Assembly: GCF_900113865.1 (NCBI RefSeq)
Contig: NZ_FOQY01000042.1
Location: 1-63,316 of the forward strand
Source: Streptosporangium canum
Lineage (GTDB): Bacteria; Actinomycetota; Actinomycetes; Streptosporangiales; Streptosporangiaceae
DNA: 63,316 bases
Reading direction: 5' to 3'
Numbering within the stretch: the stretch's first letter is position 1; each line of letters begins with the position of its first letter. The translations under genes were made by a program, and so were the position numbers. This document shows positions 40,445-48,941 of the stretch, piece after piece. Under the pieces are notes generated by a model. It did not search any database. It saw only the letters and a list, made by a program, of their open reading frames with translations, and had not been told where the DNA came from.

Positions 40445-40464
40445 AAGTCATTACCTTTGCTAAC
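40437..40464 (-). promoter_or_regulatory. MarR operator overlapping the marR start
   Basis: GTTAGCA (40437-40443) and TGCTAAC (40458-40464) form an inverted repeat with a 14-bp spacer. On the minus strand TATATAG lies directly upstream as the -10 region, so a bound dimer blocks initiation. Confidence 0.65.
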
Positions 40465-40607
40465 TATATACGAGCTCACGGGATTCCCTCCAGGCAGAGC
40501 TTTTCGGGGCGGGCCGTACAGCGTGACAGACCGGGCCGGGATCCCCAACCCCACCGCGACATCCCCGCATGCAGGACCCCATGAGGACGTCACGGCCGGG
40601 GTGGCGT

Positions 40608-40826
40608 TCAGTTCACCGAACCCGGCGGGGCGACCCACTCGGTCTCGACGTCCGCGGCCTTCGCGATCGTCGCGAAGTCCCGGTCGTAGTGGAGCACCTT
40701 GAGCCCGTGGTGCCGCGCCGTGACCGCGATGAGAAGGTCCACGGCACTCGGCCCCTGATGGCCGGAGGTGGCCGCCGGCGTCTCCTCGTCCACGTCTACC
40801 AGGTTCCTCGTCACGGAGGCCTCCAT
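40608..40826 (-). pseudogene. C-terminal remnant of a VapC-like PIN toxin
   Basis: The 72-codon frame contains GHQGPSAVDLLIAVTARHHG, then LKVLHYDRDFATIAKAADVE and WVAPPGSVN. These are the last two-thirds of a PIN ribonuclease domain, with the second and third acidic positions. The N-terminal catalytic Asp and about 55 residues are missing, and no VapB antitoxin is present. A hybrid start could give a short inactive product. Apart from this remnant and the operator hairpins, 40465-41007 has no gene. Confidence 0.65.
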
Positions 40827-41007
40827 GTATACGGCCGACTACCAGTGCATCCACCCCCATCACTCAAGGTAAATGAAGAAAGACCTCGTGCAGGGGCCTT
40901 TCATCGGTAAAAGCTCGGGACAGGACCAGGAGGGACGTGACGGGACCGAGCCGCATCCACACCGCCGCAGAGAGAACCGGCACGTGAAGTTCACCTACGA
41001 AGCAACA

Positions 41008-41039
41008 CTATTTTGTATGCTTTGGAGCATACAAAATAG
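41008..41039 (+). promoter_or_regulatory. perfect 14-bp-arm hairpin overlapping a ribosome binding site
   Basis: CTATTTTGTATGCT (41008-41021), TTGG, AGCATACAAAATAG (41026-41039). It is strikingly AT-rich. The right arm ends inside AGGAGG (41037-41042), the ribosome site of the ATPase gene at 41049. It can act as a DNA operator (it includes a TATGCT -10-like box) or as an RNA hairpin limiting ribosome access. Confidence 0.75.
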
Positions 41040-41048
41040 GAGGTCGAT

Positions 41049-42554
41049 ATGACCAAACCGCCCCATCTGCTGGCTCGCAGCTCCGAATGGGCAGCGCTCA
41101 CCGAGTTCGTGATGCATCCCGATCCACATCTGCGGCTGGGGGTCCTGTCAGGGCGACGGCGTGTCGGCAAGAGCTACCTCCTCCGCGCCCTGGCTGACTC
41201 GATGGACGGACTTTATGTCTCCGCGGTCGCCGAAGAAGGCACGGTGACCGCGCGGAGGCGGTTCGCCGACGACGTCGCGCGGTATGCGGGAGTCGGCCCC
41301 GATCTCTTCCGAGACGATGCCGACTGGGAGTCTCTCCTGGACTCGGCGATCAGCCTGAGCATACGGCGACGCGGCGCTTCCGGTTTGCTGGTCATCGACG
41401 AACTGCCCTACTGGATGTCGCATTCCCCGGAGCTTCCCGGCCTGCTCCAACTGCTCTATGACCGTTCACAGACCGGCCACGGCCACGAAGGCGGACGCGT
41501 GATCGTCTGCGGGTCGGCCATGTCCGTGATGAACAACCTCCTGTCCGGCACGAAAGCACTGCGCGGCCGGGCTGCTGTCGACATGCGTCTCCAGCCGTTC
41601 GACCTGAGCACCACCGCACAGCACTGGGGTGTCGACGACCCCGCGACCGCGCTGCGACTGCACGCCACACTCGGTGGATCTCCCGGCTACCGCAGCCTGA
41701 CCTCTTCACGCGCGCCGCAGAGCCTCCAGGAGTTCGACGCCTGGGTCTCCGCCACTGTTCTCAATCCCGGTCAGGCCCTCTTCTCCCGCAGCGAGGCGGA
41801 GTATCTGCTGAGGGAAGACCCACGGTTCACCGGAAGCGCCCTCCACTACGCGATCATCAATGCGGTCGCCGGCGGAGCCACCAGTCCAGCGAAGATCGGC
41901 GGCCTGCTGGAGCGTGATCGCACATCTCTGGGCCGCCCGCTTGAGATGTTGACGAGTTCGGGCTATCTCGACCACTCGACAGATCCGCTCTGGGAGCGAC
42001 GCCCTGTGATCACCGTCGCGGATCCCATCATCCGCTTCCATAATCTGATCACCGTGCCGAACCGGGATCTCATCGAGACGGGCGGTTCTGTCCAGGCATG
42101 GCGTGAATCTCAACCCACTTTCATCTCTCGTATCCTGGGCCCCCATTTCGAGGAGTGCTCACGCGAGTGGCTCCGCCGTCACGCCGCTCCCTCCCTTCGC
42201 GGGGGAGCGAACACCATCGCCTCGACAGTGATCAACGATCAAGGCGGGCGGGCCAGACATGAGATCGACGTCATCGCTCTGGACCGGAGGTCCGGCCGTA
42301 CCACGGTGGGTCTCATCGGGGAGGCGAAGGCCACTCTTGTCCGGCGAGGCCCCGCAGACCTGGAACGGCTCGTACGACTGAGGGAAATCCTCCGCGGCCA
42401 GGGACATGACGTCACCTCCACCCGGCTGGCGATCTTCTCCCTGGAAGGGTTTCACTCCGACCTCGTGACGGTCGCACGCCGCCGGGGAGACGTGCTCCTG
42501 GTGGACCTGCCCTCTCTCTTCGGCAGGACAGAACCGCCCGTCCTGCCGGAATGA
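41049..42554 (+). CDS. AAA ATPase with DUF234-like C-terminal domain
   Basis: The 501-residue protein has an STAND-like P-loop (SGRRRVGKSYLLRAL, about 34-48), Walker B LLVIDELPYW, a sensor region (VIVCGSAMSVMNNLL) and a winged helix (ATSPAKIGGLLERDRTSLGR). The C-terminal domain is a restriction-endonuclease-like fold of the DUF234 type (ARHEIDVIALDRRSG, then VGLIGEAKATLV: a D...E-x-K arrangement). Proteins of this class (ATPase_2 plus DUF234) are common on accessory DNA and have no settled role; a defence or selfish function is possible. It follows a strong hairpin operator and a toxin remnant. Confidence 0.85.
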   Translation: MTKPPHLLARSSEWAALTEFVMHPDPHLRLGVLSGRRRVGKSYLLRALADSMDGLYVSAVAEEGTVTARRRFADDVARYAGVGPDLFRDDADWESLLDSAISLSIRRRGASGLLVIDELPYWMSHSPELPGLLQLLYDRSQTGHGHEGGRVIVCGSAMSVMNNLLSGTKALRGRAAVDMRLQPFDLSTTAQHWGVDDPATALRLHATLGGSPGYRSLTSSRAPQSLQEFDAWVSATVLNPGQALFSRSEAEYLLREDPRFTGSALHYAIINAVAGGATSPAKIGGLLERDRTSLGRPLEMLTSSGYLDHSTDPLWERRPVITVADPIIRFHNLITVPNRDLIETGGSVQAWRESQPTFISRILGPHFEECSREWLRRHAAPSLRGGANTIASTVINDQGGRARHEIDVIALDRRSGRTTVGLIGEAKATLVRRGPADLERLVRLREILRGQGHDVTSTRLAIFSLEGFHSDLVTVARRRGDVLLVDLPSLFGRTEPPVLPE

Positions 42555-42591
42555 CCTGGGTCCGTGATCTCGCGAACCCAGGTCACGAGCG

Positions 42592-44052
42592 TCACAGACC
42601 GAGGAGGGACTTGACGGGGCCGAGCGCGAAGTAGAGGACGAACAGCACCGCGACCACCCACATCAGGGCGTGGACCTCGCGGGACTTGCCCTTGACCACC
42701 TTGATCAGCACGAAGCTGATGAACCCGGCGCCGATGCCGTTGGCGATGGAGTAGCTGAACGGCATGAGCACGATCGTGAGGAACGCCGGGATGGCGATCT
42801 CGTAGTCGGTGAAGTCGATGTCGCGGATCGCGGTCATCATCAGGAAGCCGACGATGACCAGCGCGGGGGCGGCGGCCTCGTAGGGGACGACGGCGACCAG
42901 CGGCGAGACGAAGATGGCCAGCAGGAAGAGCACACCGGTGACGACACTGGCCAGACCGGTGCGCGCGCCCTCCCCGACGCCCGCCGCCGACTCGACGTAG
43001 GTCGTGTTGGAGGAGACCGAGGCCGCGCCGCCGACCGCCGCGCCGATGGAGTCGACGAGCAGGATCTCGCGGGTCCTGTCCATCGAGCCGTCCTCCTTGA
43101 CCAGGCCGGCCTGGCCGCCGACGCCCACGACCGTGCCCATGGTGTCGAAGAAGTCGGTGATCAGCAGGGTGAAGACGAGCAGCAGGGCCAGGATGACCGA
43201 GACGGAGCCGAAGGCGCCGAGCGGGTCGAACTCCTTGAACAGCACGAACGGGTTGCTGAACCCGAAGATCTCCTTAGGCATCTCCGGCACGACGAGCCGC
43301 CAGCCCGCGGGGTTCGGGCTGTCGGGCGTCCCCGAGCCGCCGACCTTGGCGACGGCCTCGACGATGACGGCGAGGACCGTGGTCGCGACGATGCCGATCA
43401 GGATGGCGCCCTTCACCTTCCGGGCCACCAGCAGGGCGATCGTCAGCACGCCGACCACGAACACGAAGATCGGCCAGCTCGTCAGGTTGCCGCCGATGCC
43501 GAGCTCCAGCGGTACGGCGGGCGCCTTGCGGACGAAGCCGGCGTCGACGAAGCCGATCAGGGCGATGAACAGGCCGATGCCGACGCTGATCGCGGTCTTC
43601 AGCTGGGGCGGGATGGCGTTGAAAACGGCAGTGCGGAACCCGGTCAGCACCAGGAGCGCGATGATCACGCCCTCCAGGAAGACCAGGCCCATGGCCGACT
43701 CCCACGACATCTGCGAGGCGATGCCGTAGGTGACGAAGGCGTTGAGGCCCAGGCCGGCGGCCATCGCGAACGGCACCTTGCCGATGACGCCCATCAGGAT
43801 GCTCAGCAGACCGGCGACCAGCGCGGTGCCGGCCGCGACCAGCGGCACGTTGGGGACGAGCCCGTCACCGATGAACTGGCCGTCCGCGTCCTTGACGGTG
43901 GCGATGATCAGAGGGTTGAGCACGACGATGTAGGCCATCGTGAAGAAGGTGGCGAGACCGCCGCGGACTTCCCTGCCGACCGACGAGCCACGGTCAGAGA
44001 TGTGAAAGAAACGGTCAAGTGCGCTTATTTGGGAGGTTTTGGTGTCACTCAC
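42592..44052 (-). CDS. NCS2-family purine permease (AzgA-type)
   Basis: The 486-residue protein has about fourteen spans. Family motifs include EVRGGLATFFTMAYIVVLNP, GLGLNAFVTYG, ISVGIGLFIALIGFVDAG, TDFFDTMGT and AAVGGAASVSSNTTYVESAA. It is the AzgA/GhxP branch of NCS2, which takes up adenine, guanine or hypoxanthine with protons. The start is GTG 44052. It is divergent from the DUF2530 gene across 130 bp. No purine riboswitch fold is evident upstream. Confidence 0.9.
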   Translation of the reverse strand: MSDTKTSQISALDRFFHISDRGSSVGREVRGGLATFFTMAYIVVLNPLIIATVKDADGQFIGDGLVPNVPLVAAGTALVAGLLSILMGVIGKVPFAMAAGLGLNAFVTYGIASQMSWESAMGLVFLEGVIIALLVLTGFRTAVFNAIPPQLKTAISVGIGLFIALIGFVDAGFVRKAPAVPLELGIGGNLTSWPIFVFVVGVLTIALLVARKVKGAILIGIVATTVLAVIVEAVAKVGGSGTPDSPNPAGWRLVVPEMPKEIFGFSNPFVLFKEFDPLGAFGSVSVILALLLVFTLLITDFFDTMGTVVGVGGQAGLVKEDGSMDRTREILLVDSIGAAVGGAASVSSNTTYVESAAGVGEGARTGLASVVTGVLFLLAIFVSPLVAVVPYEAAAPALVIVGFLMMTAIRDIDFTDYEIAIPAFLTIVLMPFSYSIANGIGAGFISFVLIKVVKGKSREVHALMWVVAVLFVLYFALGPVKSLLGL

Positions 44053-44182
44053 GGACGCAGGGTGCCAGCGAGCATCCCCTACCGGAAGGCCCAGGTCACG
44101 ATGGTGATGGTTTCGAGATCGATTCGCGCTCTCACCGAGGGCGTTTTGCGGGTAGTGAGAGCCCGTCGCCTACGCTGGAACC

Positions 44183-44473
44183 GTGAACCAGCCTCGCCGT
44201 CCGGAGCTCCGGCCGTTGAAGACCAACGACACGGCCACGATCCTCGTGGGCACGGCCCTGTGGGCGATCGCCCTGCTCGTGCTCCTGATCGCGCAACCGG
44301 ATGCCGGGCACCGCTGGTGGATCTGGACCTGCGTGTCGGGCATCTGCGGCGGCCTGTTCGGACTGTGGTTCGTCCGGCGCCGCGACCGCCGGGGCCCGCC
44401 GCCCGCCTCCGAGGAGGCGGTCGAGCCCGCGACGGCGATCCCGCCCGTCTCCCCGGCCCCGCCGGCCCTGTGA
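44183..44473 (+). CDS. DUF2530 membrane protein
   Basis: The 96-residue protein has two hydrophobic spans (TILVGTALWAIALLVLLIAQ and WIWTCVSGICGGLFGLWFV), an Arg-rich stop-transfer (RRRDRRG) and a Pro/Ala tail. The start LRPLKTNDTATILVGTALWA matches DUF2530, an actinobacterial family of unknown function. The start is GTG 44183. Confidence 0.85.
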   Translation: MNQPRRPELRPLKTNDTATILVGTALWAIALLVLLIAQPDAGHRWWIWTCVSGICGGLFGLWFVRRRDRRGPPPASEEAVEPATAIPPVSPAPPAL

Positions 44474-44564
44474 CGGAGGGCCGCCGCACCCGCTGCACAG
44501 CCCCCGCGCGGCTCGGGTACGGCTCCCGCACACAGCCCGCGCACGACTCCGGCACAGCCCCCGC

Positions 44565-44618
44565 GCGGCCCGCGCACGACTCCTCCACGCGGCCCGCGCA
44601 CGACTCCTCCGCGCGGCC
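44565..44618. repeat. 24-bp tandem repeats between convergent genes
   Basis: GCGGCC starts at 44565, 44589 and 44613, with identical 22-base units in the first two copies and degenerate copies further left (about 44500-44560). The array ends 16 bases before the stop of the sacsin-like gene. Confidence 0.8.
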
Positions 44619-44633
44619 CCGGGGCGGGGCGGG

Positions 44634-47600
44634 CTAACCGGTCGAGGCGGTCCAGCTGTCCAGGTCGGACTCGGCGAGCAGCAACGGCACCGCGGCCGGG
44701 TCGCGCAGCAGCGCCGCGGCCGCCAGCCGGTCGCCCCACTGGCCCGACGCCCACGCGAGCCCGCGGGCCAGACCCTCCACACCCTCGGCGTGCACCGTGC
44801 CCTCGAAGAACCGCCAGGCGGCGGGGACGCCGTCCACGAGCAGCTTGTCGTGCTCCACGTAGGTCGCGGGCGCGCCCGGCAGCAGTGACCGCACGGCGGG
44901 CAGGACCTCGCGGACCGTGCCCGTGGAGGTCACCTCACCGGCTGCCTCCTCCCCCGCCAGCGGCAGGTCGAGCAGCTCCGACAGCGCCTCGGCCAGGTCG
45001 AACGGGGCCAGGATCAGCGGCCGGCCCGCGACCAGCGGGAGCAGGTCCGGCGCTTCCACCACGACCGGCTCGCCCGCCTTGCCCTCGGCCCCGCCGGACA
45101 GCAGGTGGCCGTCCTCGGCGTCGGCGACGACGATCTGACCGTCGAGGACGGCGCGGACCGCGCGAGGAGGCGCCACCCGGGCGGGGGCGACGGCGGCCAG
45201 AGCCACCCACAGGGCCCGGAGCTGGGCGCGGTCCACCTCGATCGAGGGGTCGGCCAGCAGCTCCAGGAGCTCGTCGGGGCCGCCGTGCGAGGCGAGGAGG
45301 TCGGGCAGCGTGCTCCGGACGCCGATCATCGCCAGCGCGGCCTCGTCGATGCCCGAGGGGGCGTCGCCGTACAGGCCGAACAGCAGGGGGTCGCCGGCCG
45401 GGAGCCGCAGCTCGGTGGGGCGCCTGCCGCCCAGCACCGGGTGGGTGGACAGCCACCAGGCGGTGTAGGAGGGCACCTCCACGACCTCGCCCGCGACCAG
45501 GACCCGCAGCGGGTGCAGGACCGAGCGGAGCGGCGGGCGCGACAGCAGGGCGAGCGCCGAGGGCCAGTCCGCGACGTACTCCAGGTCGCGGATGGCGGAG
45601 AACTCCCTGGCGACCGGCGGCACGTCCATCTCCGGCAGCAGGTCGAGAACCGCCTCCAGCCACTCGTCCTCACGGTCGAGGTCGTGGTCGCACTCGTCCG
45701 GGTCGAGCATGACGTCGGCGTCGTTCACCACGGCGAAGCCGTCGAGCACTCCGGCCGCGGCCAGCACCCGGGGGCCGTACCGCTCCACCAGCTCGGGCGC
45801 GGCGGTGCCGAAATGCGTCTCCTGGTCCAGCAGCCCGGCCAGCGACCCATCGGCCAGGAGCAGCTCACCGGCCGGGTACAGCTCGCCGTCGGCGCCGCGC
45901 AGCGCCAGCTCCGACAGCCACGGAGCCTCACCCGTGGCCAGCCCCGCGGCCTCCACCAGCGCGAGGACGGCCTGAGCCACCGGCTCCGCTTCGGGGCTGT
46001 CCAGGGACTGCGCGACCGCGGCACGGGTCAGCGGGTCCTCCAGGACCGTCCGGGGTGTCGCCTCGCCCGCGCCGAGCCGCAGCAGCAGCCGGTGGGCGGC
46101 GTCCGGGTGGACGACGCGCAGCCCGAGCGGGGCGAGCACGGCCGGGTCCAGGGCGGAGCCGTCACTCAGCAGCAGCGTGCCGCGCGGCCCCCGGACCAGG
46201 CGGCCGTCGGCCAGCGGCACCGGCAGCGCGCCGAGCGCCTCGGGGTCGTCGGCCGGCAGCACCTCGTACAGCGACCGCCACCAGGCCGGGTCCCTGTCCT
46301 TGACGGCGTCGCCGGAGAGCATGTCCACGACGTCGGCGAGCTCCACCCGCTTCACGCCGAGCGCGTTGACGGCGGGGTGCCGGGACGGCCACCCGGCGGG
46401 CAGCAGGCCGGGCACCATGCCGGCGATCTTCTCCAGCAGCTCGGCCGGGGCCGCGACCACGGACGCCTGCCGTCCCGCCACGACCAGGTCGCCGCCGGCG
46501 GGCGGTCCCTCGGCGTCGGCGGGCGGGGAGAGAGCGGGCAGCAGCGGGGTGGCGGGGAGCCTGCGCAGGATCGCCCGGCGGATGTGGGCGTCGAGCTCGC
46601 CCTTGCCCATCAGGCCGGGGACGAGATCGAGCAGTTTGGGCGTGCGGGGCAGCCCGCCGAGCAGTTCGAGATAGGCCTCGGCGGCCCGCTCGACCAGGAA
46701 GTCGGTCAGCGGGCCCATGGCCACGTGCCGCCGGTCGGTGGCCATCGGGAACGAGGCGATCAGCAGCGCGGGCAGGTCCAGCGGTTCGTCGCTCGGCGTC
46801 GGCGCGTGCACCACGGGCGGCACCCGCGCGGGCAGCGGCCGGGGCTCGCCCTCCTGCGGACCGCCCGGGGCTCCGGCCGAGGTCCCGTCGGCGGATCCGC
46901 CGACGGGGACGGCCCAGCGGACCAGCCAGTGGGGCCGGGACCGCTCCTCGGTGGGCCGGTCGGCGAACAGCTCGGCCACCTGCTCCGGCGCGAACCGCCC
47001 GGAGGCCGACACCACCTTCCAGCCGTCCGGCAGGACCGTCCGGACCTCGCCGTCCACATCGATCTCGATCGACTCCAGCGCGGGCAGGCCGAGCAGCAGC
47101 GCGGGGCCGGTCTCCGCCAGCATCCGCCGGACCGCGTCCTCGGCCGCCCTGTCACGCAGCGGCAGCCGTACGAGCGTGTCGAACCCGCCGGGGACCTCCA
47201 CCGGGCCGGCGGGGAACGGCAGGCGCAGCAGCGGCACGTGCCGGTCGCGGTCGGTGAGCTCCCGGGCGAGCGCGGGCTCGGCCGCCACCAGGGCCGTGGT
47301 CTGGTCGCGCGACCAGCGGACGACCCCGGACCCGAGCGAGCCGATCACCGGCTCGTCGGTGACCGACACCACGGCCGCGAAGCCGACGCCGAACCGGCCG
47401 GCCATGCCGGACTCGTCCCGCTTGCCGGAGACCCGGAGCGTGGACAGGCCCTCGATCCCGGCCGCGTCCACCGGGGCGCCGGTGTTGGCGGCCGACAGCA
47501 CCCCCTCGCGCAGCGACAGGCGGAGCCGTCCGGGCACCCCCGCGCGGAGCGCGGCGTCGGCGGCGTTCTGGGCGAGCTCGACGATCAGCCGGTCGCGGTA

Positions 47601-47717
47601 GCCGCCGAGCGCGAAGTCCTCCTCGGCGTTGGCGTCCTCACGGAAACGCGCGGGCGAGGCCGTCCAGGCCGCCAGCACGGCGGAGCGCAGTCGGTCGGTG
47701 CCGAAAATGTCAGTCAC
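44634..47717 (-). CDS. sacsin N-terminal ATPase-like protein (GHKL)
   Basis: The 1027-residue cytosolic protein has an N-terminal HSP90/sacsin-type ATPase: RDRLIVELAQNAADAALRAG (the Glu/Asn N-box), SAANTGAPVDAAGIEGLSTL and SGMAGRFGVGFAAVVSV (the glycine-rich lid). The long remainder is helical and actinobacterial, with acidic stretches (DPDECDHDLDREDEW). Proteins of this type are conserved in actinomycetes next to DUF3027; the client and role are unknown. ATG 47717 is 96 bases downstream of the DUF3027 gene, probably in the same operon. Confidence 0.85.
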   Translation of the reverse strand: MTDIFGTDRLRSAVLAAWTASPARFREDANAEEDFALGGYRDRLIVELAQNAADAALRAGVPGRLRLSLREGVLSAANTGAPVDAAGIEGLSTLRVSGKRDESGMAGRFGVGFAAVVSVTDEPVIGSLGSGVVRWSRDQTTALVAAEPALARELTDRDRHVPLLRLPFPAGPVEVPGGFDTLVRLPLRDRAAEDAVRRMLAETGPALLLGLPALESIEIDVDGEVRTVLPDGWKVVSASGRFAPEQVAELFADRPTEERSRPHWLVRWAVPVGGSADGTSAGAPGGPQEGEPRPLPARVPPVVHAPTPSDEPLDLPALLIASFPMATDRRHVAMGPLTDFLVERAAEAYLELLGGLPRTPKLLDLVPGLMGKGELDAHIRRAILRRLPATPLLPALSPPADAEGPPAGGDLVVAGRQASVVAAPAELLEKIAGMVPGLLPAGWPSRHPAVNALGVKRVELADVVDMLSGDAVKDRDPAWWRSLYEVLPADDPEALGALPVPLADGRLVRGPRGTLLLSDGSALDPAVLAPLGLRVVHPDAAHRLLLRLGAGEATPRTVLEDPLTRAAVAQSLDSPEAEPVAQAVLALVEAAGLATGEAPWLSELALRGADGELYPAGELLLADGSLAGLLDQETHFGTAAPELVERYGPRVLAAAGVLDGFAVVNDADVMLDPDECDHDLDREDEWLEAVLDLLPEMDVPPVAREFSAIRDLEYVADWPSALALLSRPPLRSVLHPLRVLVAGEVVEVPSYTAWWLSTHPVLGGRRPTELRLPAGDPLLFGLYGDAPSGIDEAALAMIGVRSTLPDLLASHGGPDELLELLADPSIEVDRAQLRALWVALAAVAPARVAPPRAVRAVLDGQIVVADAEDGHLLSGGAEGKAGEPVVVEAPDLLPLVAGRPLILAPFDLAEALSELLDLPLAGEEAAGEVTSTGTVREVLPAVRSLLPGAPATYVEHDKLLVDGVPAAWRFFEGTVHAEGVEGLARGLAWASGQWGDRLAAAALLRDPAAVPLLLAESDLDSWTASTG

Positions 47718-47813
47718 AGCGAAGAGTCCAAAGGTCGAAGGGCCCGCGGGTCACGTCGCACGGCAGCCGGCCGGGCCAGGGACGACCCGGCGGCCTGCGG
47801 GAGAGGCGTCAGG

Positions 47814-48650
47814 TCAGGAATGACCCAGTGGCTCGGTGTCGGTGTCGTCCACCGAGCCGGCCAGGTCCGCGGAACCGGCCAGGTCCGCCTCCGGGGAGTC
47901 CTCGGGAAGGTGGTCGTAGGCGAGGTCGTCGAGGATCGGCGAGGTCGGCTCGACCTGGTGCGGCAGCACGGCCGCCTCGGAGTGCGCGCCGCAGCCGTGG
48001 TCGGCGGCGACCACGCGGCCGTCGTCGGGGGCGTACTCGTTGGTGCAGACACCGAAGCCGGTCCCCAGCGCGCCGGCCAGCGGCCAGTAGAAGCCGCAGG
48101 TGGAGCACTGGGCGGGGGCGGCGTGCGCGAGCGGGGTGTGCGGGCCGGACTCGCCGGAGTGCCAGCGCCGCACGGCGCGGTCACGGCCGATCGGGGAGAG
48201 CACCCGGGCCCGGCCGAGGCCGTACTCGAAGATCATTTGACGTTCGGAGTCGTCGGCGGTCTCGGTGAAGCCGGGGGCCAGCCGGTCGTCGTCGGCGGCG
48301 GTGGGCAGCAGGTCGCCCACCCCGAGGTCGCCGGGACGGAGCCGCTCGCTCCACGGCACCCACTCCGGGGGCAGCAGCGCGCCGGCGCCGGGCAGGAGCA
48401 CGACCTCGCTGACCGTCACGTTGCGCGCGCGGGAGGCCCGGGCGACGGTGACGGCCCAGCGCCAGCCCCGATAGGCGTGGTCGAGACAGGCGAAGTAATG
48501 GGTGACGACACGCTCGCCCTCGCCCTCGACACCGAGGTGCTCGCCCACCTGGGCGGGCCCGACGGTCTCCTCGATGGCGGAGCGGGCCAGGTCGACGGCG
48601 GCGACGCATGCCGCGTCGAGGGGCGCTGTGCGGGATCGAGTACGGCTCAC
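47814..48650 (-). CDS. DUF3027 protein
   Basis: The 278-residue protein has ACVAAVDLARSAIEETVGPA, GVEGEGERVVTHYFACLDHA, YRGWRWAVTVARASRARNVT, EVVLLPGAGALLPPEWVPW, and a C-terminal two-Cys knuckle (CSTCGFYW) with VCTNEYAPDDGRVV. This is the actinobacterial DUF3027 family; the function is unknown and a zinc site is likely. The start GTG 48650 has GGAGGAG seven bases upstream; the longer frame to 48734 lacks that support. Confidence 0.85.
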   Translation of the reverse strand: MSRTRSRTAPLDAACVAAVDLARSAIEETVGPAQVGEHLGVEGEGERVVTHYFACLDHAYRGWRWAVTVARASRARNVTVSEVVLLPGAGALLPPEWVPWSERLRPGDLGVGDLLPTAADDDRLAPGFTETADDSERQMIFEYGLGRARVLSPIGRDRAVRRWHSGESGPHTPLAHAAPAQCSTCGFYWPLAGALGTGFGVCTNEYAPDDGRVVAADHGCGAHSEAAVLPHQVEPTSPILDDLAYDHLPEDSPEADLAGSADLAGSVDDTDTEPLGHS

Positions 48651-48941
48651 GAGTTCTCCTCCGTCGGCCTCGCAACCCGACGGCCGCTGTGCTTTCTGGC
48701 TCGCTCGCTGCGCTGACTCACAGTTCATTCTCACCTATGCCCGGAGCGTACTGCACCGGTACCGTCCTACTGCACCCGACGATTCGCCCGTCGCCGGTCC
48801 TCAGAGGCGGAAACCTCCGACTTCAGCCGCCCCGTGACGGCCTGTCCCCCCGCGGATGTGAGACGGCGACGCCCGTCTGTGACGGGCGGGGCTCCCGTGC
48901 CGCGGCGATGGAGTCGATGTCAATCGGGTAAGACTGGATGC

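Noticed and set aside
45105..48716. 1203-codon plus-strand frame
   Set aside because: Antisense to the sacsin-like and DUF3027 genes; its composition is the usual antisense shadow.
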